Below are positions 17,254 through 26,829 of a stretch of DNA of 64,000 bases, piece by piece. The position numbers and the translations under genes are program-made. The notes beneath the pieces are model-generated. The model had not been told where the DNA came from, did not search any database, and worked only from the letters and a program-made list of their open reading frames with translations. The stretch's first letter is position 1; the number at the start of each line of letters is the position of its first letter. Source of the DNA: Micromonospora halotolerans (GTDB lineage: Bacteria; Actinomycetota; Actinomycetes; Mycobacteriales; Micromonosporaceae); assembly GCF_032108445.1 (NCBI RefSeq), contig NZ_CP134876.1, forward strand, positions 124,001-188,000. Direction: 5' to 3'.

Positions 17254-18291
17254 TCAGCCGGTCAGCGCCGCCAGGGCCAGGTCGACGTCCTCCTCGGTGG
17301 TGTAGAGGTGGAACGCGGCCCGGACCCGCCCGGCGCGGACCGCCGCCCGCACCCCGGCCCGGGCCAGCTTCTCCTGCGCCCCCGGCACCTCGACGGCCAC
17401 GATCGCGCTGTCACCGGGCGGCCGGCCGAGCCCGGCGAGGAACCGGTTGGCCAGCGCCACGTCGTGGGCGTGCACGGCGGGCAACCCGATCTCGGCGAGC
17501 AGTTCCAGGGCGGGGGCGGCCCCCACGTAGCTGAACCAGGCCGGCGAGATGTCGAAGCGCCGCGCGTCGTCGGCCAGCCGCAGCGGGGGGCCGTAGTAGG
17601 AGGCGTGCGGGTCGGCGCCCGCGTACCAGCCGGCGGTGTCGGGCCGCAGCCGCTCGCGCAGCGCCGGGGCCAGGTAGCCGAAGGCCGCCCCGCGCGGCGC
17701 CATCAACCACTTGTACGCGGCCACCGCCACCACGTCGGCCAGTCCCGCGTCGAAGGGCAGCCAGCCGGCCGCCTGGGTGGCGTCCACGGCGACGAGGGCG
17801 CCGTGCGCCCGGGCCGCCGCCACGATCGTCTCGTACGGGGCCACGGCCCCGTCGGCGGACTGCACGAGACTGAACGCCACCAGGTCGGTGTCGCCGTCGA
17901 TCGCGTCGACCAGGCCGGCGAGCGGCACGGTCCGGACCCGGACGCCCCGCTCCTGCTGCACCAGCCACGGGAACAGGTTGGAGGTGAACTCCACCTCCGG
18001 GACGACCACCGTCGCGCCGGCCGGCAGGGCGGCGGCCACCGGGGCGAGCAGTTGCGAGGCCGTGCTGCCGATCGTCACGTCCGCCGGGGCCACCCCGACC
18101 AGCCGGGCGAACCCGGCGCGGGCCCGCTCGGCGGCCTCGCCCCAGCCCTCCCAGGAGATCCGGCCCACCCGCCAGGCGGCCAGCGCGTCCTGCAACGCCT
18201 GCCAGGCCGGCTCGGGCGGCAGCCCGTAACTGGCGGTGTTCAGCCAGCCGGGCTCCGGCTGCCACAGTTTCTGTGCCTGCTCCACGTCCAT
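17254..18291 (-). CDS. Aminotransferase class V / NifS-like PLP enzyme
   Basis: A 345-residue fold-type I PLP protein of the class V family. The PLP-binding Lys lies in VVAVAAYKWLMAPRG; the Asp that pairs with the pyridine nitrogen is in ALVAVDATQAAGW. No cysteine-desulfurase catalytic loop is obvious, so it may be a lyase, kynureninase-like enzyme or isopenicillin-epimerase-like protein. The ATG is at 18291. TAGCGT lies seven bases upstream (18304-18299), predicting a leaderless mRNA. Its substrate is unknown. Confidence 0.82.
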   Translation of the reverse strand: MDVEQAQKLWQPEPGWLNTASYGLPPEPAWQALQDALAAWRVGRISWEGWGEAAERARAGFARLVGVAPADVTIGSTASQLLAPVAAALPAGATVVVPEVEFTSNLFPWLVQQERGVRVRTVPLAGLVDAIDGDTDLVAFSLVQSADGAVAPYETIVAAARAHGALVAVDATQAAGWLPFDAGLADVVAVAAYKWLMAPRGAAFGYLAPALRERLRPDTAGWYAGADPHASYYGPPLRLADDARRFDISPAWFSYVGAAPALELLAEIGLPAVHAHDVALANRFLAGLGRPPGDSAIVAVEVPGAQEKLARAGVRAAVRAGRVRAAFHLYTTEEDVDLALAALTG

Positions 18292-18404
18292 GCCACCGAC
18301 GCTAACGATCACCGCCGGCCACCGGGACGGCCAATCCCGGCCTCGTGGTCCCCTCCGGCCACGCCGGCCGGGACCATCGGCCACACCGCCAGGGGTACGC
18401 CGGA

Positions 18405-18437
18405 CGGGCCTGCCGGACGGGGGGTCCGGCAGGCCCG
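18405..18437 (-). terminator. Hairpin terminator after dctA
   Basis: CGGGCCTGCCGGAC-N5-GTCCGGCAGGCCCG, a perfect 14-bp stem 15 bases beyond the leftward dctA stop. The rest of 18292-18404 is the upstream region of the PLP enzyme gene. Confidence 0.75.
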
Positions 18438-18451
18438 GGGCGCGGGTCGGC

Positions 18452-19840
18452 TCAGGCCGTCCGGTCGGCCAGGGCGGCGGGGGTCCCGGCCGGCTCGACA
18501 GCCTCGTCGTCCGGGTCCTCGTCGTCGAGCATGGTCGCCTCGTCGAACGGGCGCTGCCCGCTGAGCACGGCCTGGGCCTGTGCCCGGTCGAACTCGCCGG
18601 TCCAGGTGCCGACCAGCACGGTGGCCACCGCGTTGCCGGCGAAGTTGGTCAGCGCCCGCGCCTCCGACATGAACCGGTCGATGCCGACGATCAACCCGAC
18701 CCCGTCGACCAGGTCCGGCCGGTGCGACTGGAGACCGCCGGCCAGGGTGGCCAGGCCCGCGCCGGTCACCCCGGCGGCGCCCTTCGAAGCGATGATCATG
18801 AAGGCCAGCAGGCCGATCTGCTCGCCGATCGCCATGGGCTTGCCCAGGGCGTCGGCGATGAACAGCGCGGCCATCGTCAGGTACATCGCCGTGCCGTCGA
18901 GGTTGAAGGAGTAGCCGGTCGGCACGGTGATGCCGACGACCGGCTTGCTGATGCCGAAGTGCTCCATCTTGGCGATGAGCCGGGGCAGCGCCGACTCCGA
19001 CGAGGAGGTGGAGAGGATGAGCAGGAACTCCCGGCCCAGGTACCGCAGCAGCGCGAAGATCGAGATACCCGACACCAGGCGCAGCAGCGTGCCGAGCACC
19101 ACGATCACGAAGATCAGGCAGGTGGCGTAGAAGCCGAGCATGATCTGGGCGAGGCTGGTCAGCGCGTCCACGCCGGTCGCGCCGACCAGCGCGGCCATCG
19201 CGCCGAACGCGCCGATCGGTGCCACCCACATGATCATCGCGAGGACCTTGAAGACGAGGCGCTGGATGACCTCCACGACCCGCAGCACCGGCTCGCCGCG
19301 CCGCCCCATGGCCTGCACGGCGAAGCCGACCAGCAGGGCGACGAGCAGCGTCTGGAGCACCGAGCCCTCGGTCAGCGCGGAGAAGAGCGAGGTGGGGATG
19401 ATGCCGAGCAGGAACTCGACGGTGTCGCCGCTCTCCCCGCCGGCCGCGGACTTGCCCGCGTCGGCCACCTCCGGGCCGAGGTTCAGGCCCGAGCCGGGGT
19501 GCACGATGTTGCCGACCACCAGGCCGATGGCGAGCGCCACCGTCGACATGAGCAGGAAGTAGCCGAGCGCGAGGCCGCCGACCTTGCCGACCCGGGCCGC
19601 CTGCCGCACGGACCCGACGCCCAGGACGATCGTGCAGAAGATGACCGGGCTGATCATCATCTTGATCAGGTTCACGAAGCCGGTGCCCAGCGGCTTCAGC
19701 TCCTTGCCGACCTCGGGCGCGGCGAGGCCGACCACGATGCCGGCGACGACGGCCAGGATGACCGCCAGGTAGAGGAACCGGGTCCGGTCCCGGCGGGCGG
19801 GCCGGGCGGCCGCGGGGGTGGGTGCGGTGGTGGTGTCCAT
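18452..19840 (-). CDS. dctA: C4-dicarboxylate:cation symporter DctA
   Basis: A 462-residue member of the dicarboxylate/amino acid:cation symporter family. Diagnostic segments are NLIKMMISPVIFCTIVLGV, LRYLGREFLLILSTSSSESA (serine-rich hairpin loop), PTGYSFNLDGTAMYLTMAA and MIIASKGAAGVTGAG. It takes up succinate, fumarate or malate. It is divergent from a CitA/DcuS-type sensor kinase and its response regulator, the usual control of such transporters. Confidence 0.93.
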   Translation of the reverse strand: MDTTTAPTPAAARPARRDRTRFLYLAVILAVVAGIVVGLAAPEVGKELKPLGTGFVNLIKMMISPVIFCTIVLGVGSVRQAARVGKVGGLALGYFLLMSTVALAIGLVVGNIVHPGSGLNLGPEVADAGKSAAGGESGDTVEFLLGIIPTSLFSALTEGSVLQTLLVALLVGFAVQAMGRRGEPVLRVVEVIQRLVFKVLAMIMWVAPIGAFGAMAALVGATGVDALTSLAQIMLGFYATCLIFVIVVLGTLLRLVSGISIFALLRYLGREFLLILSTSSSESALPRLIAKMEHFGISKPVVGITVPTGYSFNLDGTAMYLTMAALFIADALGKPMAIGEQIGLLAFMIIASKGAAGVTGAGLATLAGGLQSHRPDLVDGVGLIVGIDRFMSEARALTNFAGNAVATVLVGTWTGEFDRAQAQAVLSGQRPFDEATMLDDEDPDDEAVEPAGTPAALADRTA

Positions 19841-19849
19841 GCCGACAAT

Positions 19850-19895
19850 GTGAGGCCGGTCTCACCGCGAGGCACGCTTGCGTTCATTCTGTTCA
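19850..19895. promoter_or_regulatory. Candidate response-regulator sites between dctA and the sensor kinase
   Basis: GTGAG-N6-CTCAC (19850-19865) is an inverted repeat. GTTCA-N4-GTTCA (19882-19895) is a direct repeat in the only AT-richer stretch of the intergenic region. CitB/DcuR-type regulators bind AT-rich repeats, so the direct repeat is a reasonable target. Confidence 0.45.
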
Positions 19896-19973
19896 CCCGC
19901 GCAGCGCACGGCCGACAGCGCGCCGGGAGGGTGCGCCAGACTTGCCGACGACCGGCGGCGGGAGGAGGGGAAC

Positions 19974-21560
19974 GTGGCCCGACGGCAGTGGAGCATCGCG
20001 GGGCAGCTCTTCGCCCTCCAGGCGGTGGTGGTGACGCTGCTCGTGCTGGCCGGCGCGGCCGGCGCCGTCTGGCTGGCCCGCAGCGACTCCCATCAGGCCG
20101 CGAAGGACGAGGTGCTGGCCGTGGCGCAGGCCGTCGCCGGCTCCCCCAACGTCCGCGCGGCCCTCACCAGCACCGACCCTCCGGCCACCCTCCAGCCGTA
20201 CGCGGAGGCCACCCGGGTCGCCACCGAGACGGACTTCGTCGTGGTGATGGCACCGGACCGGACCCGTTACTCCCACCCGAGCCCGAACCTCATCGGGCAG
20301 CCGTTCATCGGCGACATCGGCCCGGCGCTCTCCGGCGAGCCGTTCACCGTCACCAACGTCGGCACGCTCGGCGAGTCGGTGCGCGCGGTCGTCCCGGTGT
20401 ACGACGACCAGCGCCGGATCATCGGGCTGGTCTCGGTGGGCATCACCACCCGGGCGATCAACCGGAAGCTGCTCGCCCAGGTGCCGGTGCTGCTCGGCGC
20501 CGCCGCGCCCGCCCTGGCCCTCGCGGCCACCGGATCCTGGCTGCTCAGCCGCCGGCTCCGCCGGCAGACCCACGGCCTCGGGCCGAGCCAGATGACCCGG
20601 ATGTACGAGTACTACGACGCGGTCCTGCACTCCGTCCGCGAGGGCCTGCTGGTGCTGACCCGGGACCGCCGGGTGGCGCTGGTCAACGACGAGGGGCGCC
20701 GCCTGCTCGGGCTGGCCGACGACGCGACCGTGACCGACCGGCCGGTCGCCGGGATCGACCTGCCCCCGGCGGTGGCCGAGCTGCTCGACTCCGGCCGGGA
20801 CGCGCACGACGAGCCGATCCTGGCCGGCGACCGGGTGCTGGTGGCCAACCAGCGGACCACCCGCTTCGAGGGCGCGGTGCTCGGCACCGTGCTGACCCTG
20901 CGCGACCAGACGGAGCTGCGCAACCTGGCCAGCGAGCTGGACTCGGTCCGCGCCCTCACCGAGGCGTTGCAGGCGCAGACCCACGAGTCGGCGAACCGGC
21001 TGCACACCGTGCTCACCCTGGTCGAGCTGGGCCGCACCGACGAGGCCGTCCGGCTGGCCACCCGCGACCTGGCGCTCGCCCAGCAGCTCACCGACCGGGT
21101 GGTCGGTGCGGTGACCGAGCCGGCGCTGGCCGCCCTGCTGCTCGGCAAGTCGGCGCAGGCCGGTGAGCGCGGGGTGGACCTGGTGATCGAGCCGGACTGC
21201 CGGCTCGACGACAGCCCGCTGCCCACCACGGATCTGCTCACCGTCGTCGGCAACCTGCTCGACAACGCTCTGGAGGCGGTCGCCGGCGCCCCGCCGCCGC
21301 GCCGGGTCCGCGTCTTCGTCGGCACGGTCGACGACGAGCTGGTGGTCCGGGTCGGCGACAGCGGCCCCGGGCTGGACCCGGACCGGGTGGCCGACGCGTT
21401 CCGGCGCGGCTGGTCCACCAAGAGCGCCGGCCGGGGGCTGGGCCTGGCGCTGGTCGGGCAGGTGATCCGCCGGCACGGCGGCGCCGCGGAGGTCGTCCGC
21501 ACCGACGACGGGGAGACCGTGTTCACCGTCCGGCTGCCGCTCCGGCGGGAGGCGCGATGA
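19974..21560 (+). CDS. CitA/DcuS-type sensor histidine kinase
   Basis: A 528-residue membrane kinase. GTG at 19974 is preceded by GGAGGAGGGG, which decides the start. Domain order is: a transmembrane segment (~16-36), an extracellular PAS-like sensor (~40-170) with SHPSPNLIGQPF, a second transmembrane helix (~175-195), a cytoplasmic PAS, the SpoOB-type H-box with QTHESANRLHTVLTLVELG, and the HATPase domain (NLLDNALEAV, GDSGPGLDP, GRGLGLALV). It probably senses extracellular C4-dicarboxylates or citrate and phosphorylates the overlapping response regulator. dctA, divergent, is the expected target. Confidence 0.93.
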   Translation: MARRQWSIAGQLFALQAVVVTLLVLAGAAGAVWLARSDSHQAAKDEVLAVAQAVAGSPNVRAALTSTDPPATLQPYAEATRVATETDFVVVMAPDRTRYSHPSPNLIGQPFIGDIGPALSGEPFTVTNVGTLGESVRAVVPVYDDQRRIIGLVSVGITTRAINRKLLAQVPVLLGAAAPALALAATGSWLLSRRLRRQTHGLGPSQMTRMYEYYDAVLHSVREGLLVLTRDRRVALVNDEGRRLLGLADDATVTDRPVAGIDLPPAVAELLDSGRDAHDEPILAGDRVLVANQRTTRFEGAVLGTVLTLRDQTELRNLASELDSVRALTEALQAQTHESANRLHTVLTLVELGRTDEAVRLATRDLALAQQLTDRVVGAVTEPALAALLLGKSAQAGERGVDLVIEPDCRLDDSPLPTTDLLTVVGNLLDNALEAVAGAPPPRRVRVFVGTVDDELVVRVGDSGPGLDPDRVADAFRRGWSTKSAGRGLGLALVGQVIRRHGGAAEVVRTDDGETVFTVRLPLRREAR

Positions 21561-22237
21561 GCGACATCCGGGTGCTCGTCGTGGAGGACGAGCCGCTGCT
21601 GGCCGAGGCGCACCGGGCGTACACCGAACGGGTGCCCGGCTTCGTGGTGGTCGGCGTCGCGCACACGGCGCGCGACGCCATGGCGGCGCTGCGCCAGCAC
21701 GGCGGCGCGGGCGTCGACCTGGTCCTGCTCGACTTCCGGCTGCCCGACCTGCACGGCCTGGACGTGTGCCGGGCCCTGCGGGCGGCCGGCAGCAGCGTGG
21801 ACGTGCTGGCGGTGACCTCGGCGCGGGACCTCGCGGTGGTCCGCACCGCGGTGTCCCTCGGGGTGACCCACTACCTGCTCAAGCCGTTCACCTTCGCCGC
21901 GTTCCGCGACAAGCTGGAGCGGTACGCCGACTACCGGCGGCAGGCCCTCGCCGACGGCGAGGTGGCCGCCCAGTACGAGGTGGACCGCATGTTCGCCACC
22001 CTGCGCGGCACGACCCGGCACACCCTGCCCAAGGGCCTGGACGAGCAGACGCTGCACAACGTGCTGGCCGCCCTCGGCGACGGCGGGCTGTCCGCCACCG
22101 AGGTCGGCCGGCGCACCGGGATCTCCCGGGTGACGGCCCGGCGCTACCTGGAGTACCTGGTCTCCGCCGACCGCGCGGTCCGGGTGCCCCGCTACGGGAC
22201 GCCGGGCCGCCCCGAGGTGGAGTACCGGCCGACCTGA
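21557..22237 (+). CDS. CitB/DcuR-type response regulator
   Basis: A 226-residue two-domain regulator. The receiver has VVEDEPLLAEAH, the phospho-acceptor Asp in VLLDFRLPDLHG and the conserved Lys in LLKPFTF. The C-terminal HTH is LSATEVGRRTGISRVTARRYLEYL, as in CitB/DcuR/DpiA. Its ATG overlaps the TGA of the kinase gene. It probably activates dctA in response to dicarboxylate. Confidence 0.94.
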   Translation: MSDIRVLVVEDEPLLAEAHRAYTERVPGFVVVGVAHTARDAMAALRQHGGAGVDLVLLDFRLPDLHGLDVCRALRAAGSSVDVLAVTSARDLAVVRTAVSLGVTHYLLKPFTFAAFRDKLERYADYRRQALADGEVAAQYEVDRMFATLRGTTRHTLPKGLDEQTLHNVLAALGDGGLSATEVGRRTGISRVTARRYLEYLVSADRAVRVPRYGTPGRPEVEYRPT

Positions 22238-22280
22238 CGCGGCCCTGCCCGGGGCGACGGACGCGGGTGACCGGGCCGCG
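22238..22280 (+). terminator. Possible weak terminator after the response regulator
   Basis: CGCGGCCC-N27-GGGCCGCG directly follows the response regulator stop. The loop is long, so the call is tentative. The next gene, a NIPSNAP protein, starts at 22349. Confidence 0.3.
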
Positions 22281-22348
22281 GGGCTGGATCCGGTGGTGCA
22301 GGATCACGACGGACAGCGTCAGCGTCGCATCCACTCCGGAGGTCGTCG

Positions 22349-22690
22349 ATGATTCTCGAGATCCGCACCTATCGGCTGAGGCCCGGCACGGCCGACGAGT
22401 TCGTCCGGGTGATGAGGGAGGAAGCCGCGCCGCTGCTCGGTGACTTCGGCATCCGGGTGGTGGCCGCCGGGGCGTCCCTGGTCCGGGAGGACGGCCACGA
22501 GGAGGCGTACCTGATCCGGGGCTTCCCGTCCCTGGCGGTGCGGGACGAGCAGGAGGCGGCCTTCTACGGCAGCGACGCGTGGCGGGACGGCCCCCGCGAC
22601 GCGATCCTGTCGCGCATCGAGAGCTACCACACGGTCGTGCTGGAGACCTCCGACGCCGCCGCCGACGTGCTGGGCGGCCACCGCCCCTGA
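22349..22690 (+). CDS. NIPSNAP family protein
   Basis: A 113-residue ferredoxin-like (dimeric alpha/beta barrel) protein. The opening MILEIRTYRLRPGTADEFV is the NIPSNAP signature, and the stretch FPSLAVRDEQEAAFYGSDAW fits the same family. GGAGGT precedes the ATG. The molecular role of bacterial members is unknown. It stands alone and converges on dnaE. Confidence 0.85.
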   Translation: MILEIRTYRLRPGTADEFVRVMREEAAPLLGDFGIRVVAAGASLVREDGHEEAYLIRGFPSLAVRDEQEAAFYGSDAWRDGPRDAILSRIESYHTVVLETSDAAADVLGGHRP

Positions 22691-22701
22691 AGCAGCGGGA
22701 T

Positions 22702-22723
22702 CCGGGCAGCCACGGTTGCCCGG
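22702..22723. terminator. Hairpin between the NIPSNAP gene and dnaE
   Basis: CCGGGCA-N8-TGCCCGG with an additional inner CC/GG pair. It lies in the 80-base gap between convergent stops at 22690 and 22771. Confidence 0.5.
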
Positions 22724-22770
22724 TCGGCCCGCACCCGCAGCGGCCGGGTGGGAGGGCACGGGACCGGCGC

Positions 22771-25700
22771 TCAGCTCACGTTGGCCGGGCCGAGGACGCT
22801 CTTCAGGTCGCCCATCAGCGCGGTGGTGGCCGCCACCCGGAACGGGCCCAGCCGCAGCGTGGTGGTCTTGCCGCCGTTGAGCAGCTTGACGTGCACCTCG
22901 GTGTCGCCCGGATGCAGCACCAGCGTCTCCTTGAGCTTCTCGACCAGCGGCGGCGTGCAGCGGTGCACCGGGATGGTGAGGGTGACCGGCTTGTTCGCCG
23001 GGTTGCTGCTGATGTCCGGCATGGACATGTCCATGGCCATGATCCGCGGTGTGTCGTCGCGGCGGTCCACCCGGCCCTTCACCACGACGATGGCGTCCTC
23101 GGCGATGTACTGCCCGATCACCTCGTAGGTGTTGGGGAAGAACAGGGTCTCCACCCCGCCGGCCAGGTCCTCCAGGGTGGCCGAGGCCCAGGCCCGGCCC
23201 TGCTTGGTGACCCGGCGCTGCACGCCGGAGAGGATGCCGGCCAGGGTGACCACCGCGCCGTCGGGCACGGTGCCCTCCTCGGAGAGCGCGGCGATGGTGG
23301 TGTCGGCCGCCGCGCCGAGCACGTGTTCCAGCCCGAAGAGCGGGTGGTCGGAGACGTAGAGGCCGAGCATCTCGCGCTCGAAGGCGAGCTTGTCCCGCTT
23401 GTCCCACTCGCTGTCGCCGATGACCGGCATCACCGTGGTGCTGCCGCCGGTGTCCGCGTCGCCGAAGCCGGCGCCGAACAGGTCGTACTGGCCGACGGCC
23501 TCCTTGCGCTTGACGTCGGCGTACGCGTCGATGGCGTCGGCGTGCACGGCGAGGAGGCCCTTGCGGCTGTGCCGCAGCGAGTCGAAGGCGCCCGCCTTGA
23601 TCAGCGATTCGATGGTCTTCTTGTTGCAGGCGACCGCGTCCACCTTGGACAGGAAGTCGTAGAAGTCGGCGTACTCGCCCTTCTCCTCGCGGCACCGCAT
23701 GATCGCCGCCACCACGTTCGCGCCGACGTTGCGCACGGCGGCCAGGCCGAACCGGATGTCCTCGCCGACCGGGGTGAACGGCCCGGCCGAGGTGTTGACG
23801 TCCGGCGGGAGGACCTGGATGCGCATCCGGCGGCACTCGGAGAGGTAGAGCGCCATCTTGTCCTTGTCGTCGCCGACCGAGGTGAGCAGCGCCGCCATGT
23901 ATTCGGCCGGGTAGTGCGCCTTCAGGTACGCGGTCCAGTACGACACCAGGCCGTAGGCGGCGGAGTGCGCCTTGTTGAACGCGTAGCCGGCGAACGGGAC
24001 GAGGACGTCCCACACCGCCTGGATGGCCTCGTCGGAGTATCCCCGCTCGCGGCAGCCGTCCCGGAACGGGACGAACTCCTTGTCGAGGATCTCCTTCTTC
24101 TTCTTGCCCATGGCCCGGCGGAGCAGGTCCGCCTGGCCGAGGGTGTAGCCGGCGAGGATCTGCGCGGCGCGCTGCACCTGCTCCTGGTAGACGATCAGGC
24201 CGTAGGTGGGGGCGAGGATCTCCCGCAGCGGCTCCTCCAGCTCCGGGTGGATCGGGGTGATCTCCTGGAGGCCGTTCTTGCGCAGCGCGTAGTTGGTGTG
24301 CGAGTCCACACCCATGGGGCCGGGCCGGTAGAGCGCCAGCACGGCGGAGATGTCCTCGAAGTTGTCCGGCTTCATGAGCCGCAGCAGCGAGCGCATCGGC
24401 CCGCCGTCGAGCTGGAACACGCCCAGGGTGTCGCCGCGCGCGAGCAGCTCGTAGGCCGCCTTGTCGTCCAGCGGCAGGCCCAGCAGGTCCAGCTCCTTGC
24501 CGTGGTTGAGCTGGATGTTCTTCACCGCGTCGTCGATGATCGTGAGGTTGCGCAGGCCGAGGAAGTCCATCTTCAGCAGCCCGAGCGACTCGCAGGTCGG
24601 GTAGTCGAACTGCGTGATGATGACGCCGTCGGCGTCACGCCGCATCAGCGGGATGTGCTCGATGATCGGCTCGGCGGACATGATGACGCCGGCGGCGTGC
24701 ACACCGGTCTGGCGGATCAGGCCCTCGATGCCCTTCGCCGTCTCGATGACCTTCTTGACGTCCGGGTCGGACTCGTAGAGGCCGCGGATCTCCCCCGCCT
24801 CGGCGTAGCGCGGGTGCTTCGGGTCGAAGATGCCGGACAGCGGGATGTCCTTGCCCATGACGGCCGGGGGCATCGCCTTGGTGATCCGGTCACCCACGGC
24901 GTACGGGTAGCCGAGCACGCGGGCCGAGTCCTTGATCGCGGCCTTCGCCTTGATGGTGCCGAAGGTGGCGATCTGCGCGACCTTGTCCTCGCCCCACTTG
25001 TCGGTGACGTACCGGATCACCTCACCGCGCCGGCGCTCGTCGAAGTCGATGTCGACATCCGGCATCGAGATGCGCTCGGGGTTGAGGAACCGCTCGAAGA
25101 TCAGGCCGTGCGGGATCGGGTCCAGGTCGGTGATGCCCAGGGCGTACGCGACCAGCGAGCCGGCGGCCGACCCGCGGCCCGGGCCGACCGCGATGCCCTG
25201 GCTCTTCGCCCACTGGATGAAGTCGGCGACCACGAGGAAGTAGGACGGGAAGCCCATCTGGATGATGACGCCCAGCTCGTACTCCGCCTGGACGACGTGG
25301 CCCTCCGGGATGCCGTTCGGGAACCGGCGCTTCAACCCCGCGAAGGTCTCCTTGCGGAACCAGGACTCCTCGGTCTCGCCCTCGGGGATCGGGAACCGCG
25401 GCATGAGGTTGTGGAACTCGAACATCCCGGCCGGGTCGACCTTCTCGGCCACGAGCAGGGTGTTGCGGCAGCCCTGCTGCCACAGCTCGGACGAGTCGAC
25501 GGCGCGCATCTGCTCGGCCGACTTCACGAAGTAGCCGCCGCCCTCGAAGCGGAACCGGTTGGGGTCGGCCACGTTGCTGCCGGTCTGCACGCAGAGCAGC
25601 ACGTCGTGCGCCTCGGCCTGCGCCTCGTGGGTGTAGTGCGAGTCGTTGGTGACCACCGGCGGGATGTCGAGCTTGCGCGCGATCTCGGTGAGCCCGTCCC

Positions 25701-26304
25701 GGACCCGGCGCTCGATGTCGAGGCCGTGGTCCATGATCTCCAGGAAGTAGTTGTCCTTGCCGAAGATGTCCTGGTAGGCGGCGGCGACCTTGAGCGCCTC
25801 GTCGAACTGGCCGAGCCGCAGCCGGGTCTGCACGGCGCCGGACGGGCAGCCGGTGGTGGCCATGATGCCCTCGGCGTGCTCGGCGATCAGCTCCATGTCC
25901 ATCCGGGGCCACTTGACGTAGTGGCCCTCCATGGAGGCGCGCGAGTTGAGCTTGAACAGGTTGTGCAGGCCGTCCCGGTTCGCGGCCCACATGGTCATGT
26001 GGGTGATGGCGCCGTTGCCGGAGACGTCGTCGCTCTTCTGCTCCGGGCGACCCCACTTGACCCGCTGCTTGTGGAAGCGCGACTCCGGCGCCACGTACGC
26101 CTCGACGCCGAGGATCGGCTTGACCCCGGCGGCCATGGCCTGCTTGTAGAAGTCGTTCGCGCCGTGCATGTTGCCGTGGTCGGTGATCGCCACCGCCGGC
26201 ATGCCGAGCCGCGCGGCCTCGGCGAACAGGTCCTTGAGCCGGGCCGCCCCGTCCAGCATCGAGTACTCGGTGTGTACGTGCAGATGCGCGAACGAATCGC
26301 CCAT
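22771..26304 (-). CDS. dnaE: DNA polymerase III alpha subunit
   Basis: A 1177-residue replicative polymerase subunit. The N-terminal PHP domain begins [17 protein letters not shown] and has [15 protein letters not shown]. The polymerase active-site region has [20 protein letters not shown] and [13 protein letters not shown], giving the catalytic Asp residues. The C-terminus has an OB-fold region ([18 protein letters not shown]). The ATG at 26304 begins the PHP motif, so further upstream codons are excluded. Single gene, converging on a NIPSNAP gene. Confidence 0.97.
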   Translation of the reverse strand: MGDSFAHLHVHTEYSMLDGAARLKDLFAEAARLGMPAVAITDHGNMHGANDFYKQAMAAGVKPILGVEAYVAPESRFHKQRVKWGRPEQKSDDVSGNGAITHMTMWAANRDGLHNLFKLNSRASMEGHYVKWPRMDMELIAEHAEGIMATTGCPSGAVQTRLRLGQFDEALKVAAAYQDIFGKDNYFLEIMDHGLDIERRVRDGLTEIARKLDIPPVVTNDSHYTHEAQAEAHDVLLCVQTGSNVADPNRFRFEGGGYFVKSAEQMRAVDSSELWQQGCRNTLLVAEKVDPAGMFEFHNLMPRFPIPEGETEESWFRKETFAGLKRRFPNGIPEGHVVQAEYELGVIIQMGFPSYFLVVADFIQWAKSQGIAVGPGRGSAAGSLVAYALGITDLDPIPHGLIFERFLNPERISMPDVDIDFDERRRGEVIRYVTDKWGEDKVAQIATFGTIKAKAAIKDSARVLGYPYAVGDRITKAMPPAVMGKDIPLSGIFDPKHPRYAEAGEIRGLYESDPDVKKVIETAKGIEGLIRQTGVHAAGVIMSAEPIIEHIPLMRRDADGVIITQFDYPTCESLGLLKMDFLGLRNLTIIDDAVKNIQLNHGKELDLLGLPLDDKAAYELLARGDTLGVFQLDGGPMRSLLRLMKPDNFEDISAVLALYRPGPMGVDSHTNYALRKNGLQEITPIHPELEEPLREILAPTYGLIVYQEQVQRAAQILAGYTLGQADLLRRAMGKKKKEILDKEFVPFRDGCRERGYSDEAIQAVWDVLVPFAGYAFNKAHSAAYGLVSYWTAYLKAHYPAEYMAALLTSVGDDKDKMALYLSECRRMRIQVLPPDVNTSAGPFTPVGEDIRFGLAAVRNVGANVVAAIMRCREEKGEYADFYDFLSKVDAVACNKKTIESLIKAGAFDSLRHSRKGLLAVHADAIDAYADVKRKEAVGQYDLFGAGFGDADTGGSTTVMPVIGDSEWDKRDKLAFEREMLGLYVSDHPLFGLEHVLGAAADTTIAALSEEGTVPDGAVVTLAGILSGVQRRVTKQGRAWASATLEDLAGGVETLFFPNTYEVIGQYIAEDAIVVVKGRVDRRDDTPRIMAMDMSMPDISSNPANKPVTLTIPVHRCTPPLVEKLKETLVLHPGDTEVHVKLLNGGKTTTLRLGPFRVAATTALMGDLKSVLGPANVS

Positions 26305-26450
26305 GCGTGGCGCCCCCCAGCTATGGATCTTGGGCGGTCGGAACCGACCGGGACCCACCCTACCGAGGTCAACTCCGCGGCTCCACCGGCCGCGCCGACG
26401 GTGGTCGGCGTCTCCCCCACACCGTTGCGCGCGACACGATGTTATAGGGC

Positions 26451-26483
26451 TGGACAACAGTGTGTGGCACACACTATCGTGTG
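26451..26483 (+). promoter_or_regulatory. PadR gene promoter with operator in the spacer
   Basis: TGGACA (26451-26456), 18 bases, then TATCGT (26475-26480). The spacer is filled by the inverted repeat AGTGTGTG-G-CACACACT (26459-26475). A second repeat CACAC-TATC-GTGTG (26470-26483) overlaps the -10. TATCGT ends seven bases before the ATG, predicting a leaderless transcript repressed by PadR itself. Confidence 0.68.
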
Positions 26484-26487
26484 ATGC

Positions 26488-26829
26488 ATGGTCACCGACG
26501 AGCTCCTCCGGACCCACCTCCAGGAACTGCGCCGGGGCACCGTCGTGGTGGCGAGCCTGGTCGCCCTGCGCCGTCCCGACTACGGCTACGCACTGCTCCA
26601 ACGGCTCACCGGCCACGGCTTCCCGGTGGACGCCAACACGCTCTACCCGCTGCTGCGCCGCCTCGAGGAACAGGGGCTGCTGACCAGCGAGTGGAACACC
26701 GAGGAGAGCCGACCGCGCAAGTTCTACCGGACCAGCGACGAGGGCGAGGGTCTGCTCCGGCGACTCCTCGACGACCTGGCCGCCGTCCAGACCTCTCTCA
26801 CCAGCCTGATCGAAGGAGTGGAGCGATGA
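26488..26829 (+). CDS. PadR family transcriptional regulator
   Basis: A 113-residue winged-helix regulator. PadR features are [40 protein letters not shown] and [20 protein letters not shown] palindrome in its own promoter suggests autorepression. Its stop overlaps the start of a HAAS-domain membrane protein (ATGA), a very common pairing in actinobacteria and firmicutes, in which PadR controls the membrane gene. Confidence 0.93.
   Translation: MVTDELLRTHLQELRRGTVVVASLVALRRPDYGYALLQRLTGHGFPVDANTLYPLLRRLEEQGLLTSEWNTEESRPRKFYRTSDEGEGLLRRLLDDLAAVQTSLTSLIEGVER

Noticed and set aside
17254..18291. Classical NifS/IscS cysteine desulfurase for Fe-S assembly.
   Set aside because: No catalytic Cys loop and no isc/suf neighbours; only the class V PLP fold is supported.
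22579..26484. A very long open frame on the plus strand opposite dnaE.
   Set aside because: It is the mirror of dnaE codon bias in GC-rich DNA; the translation is low-complexity (His/Gly/Arg/Val/Leu) and lacks domains.
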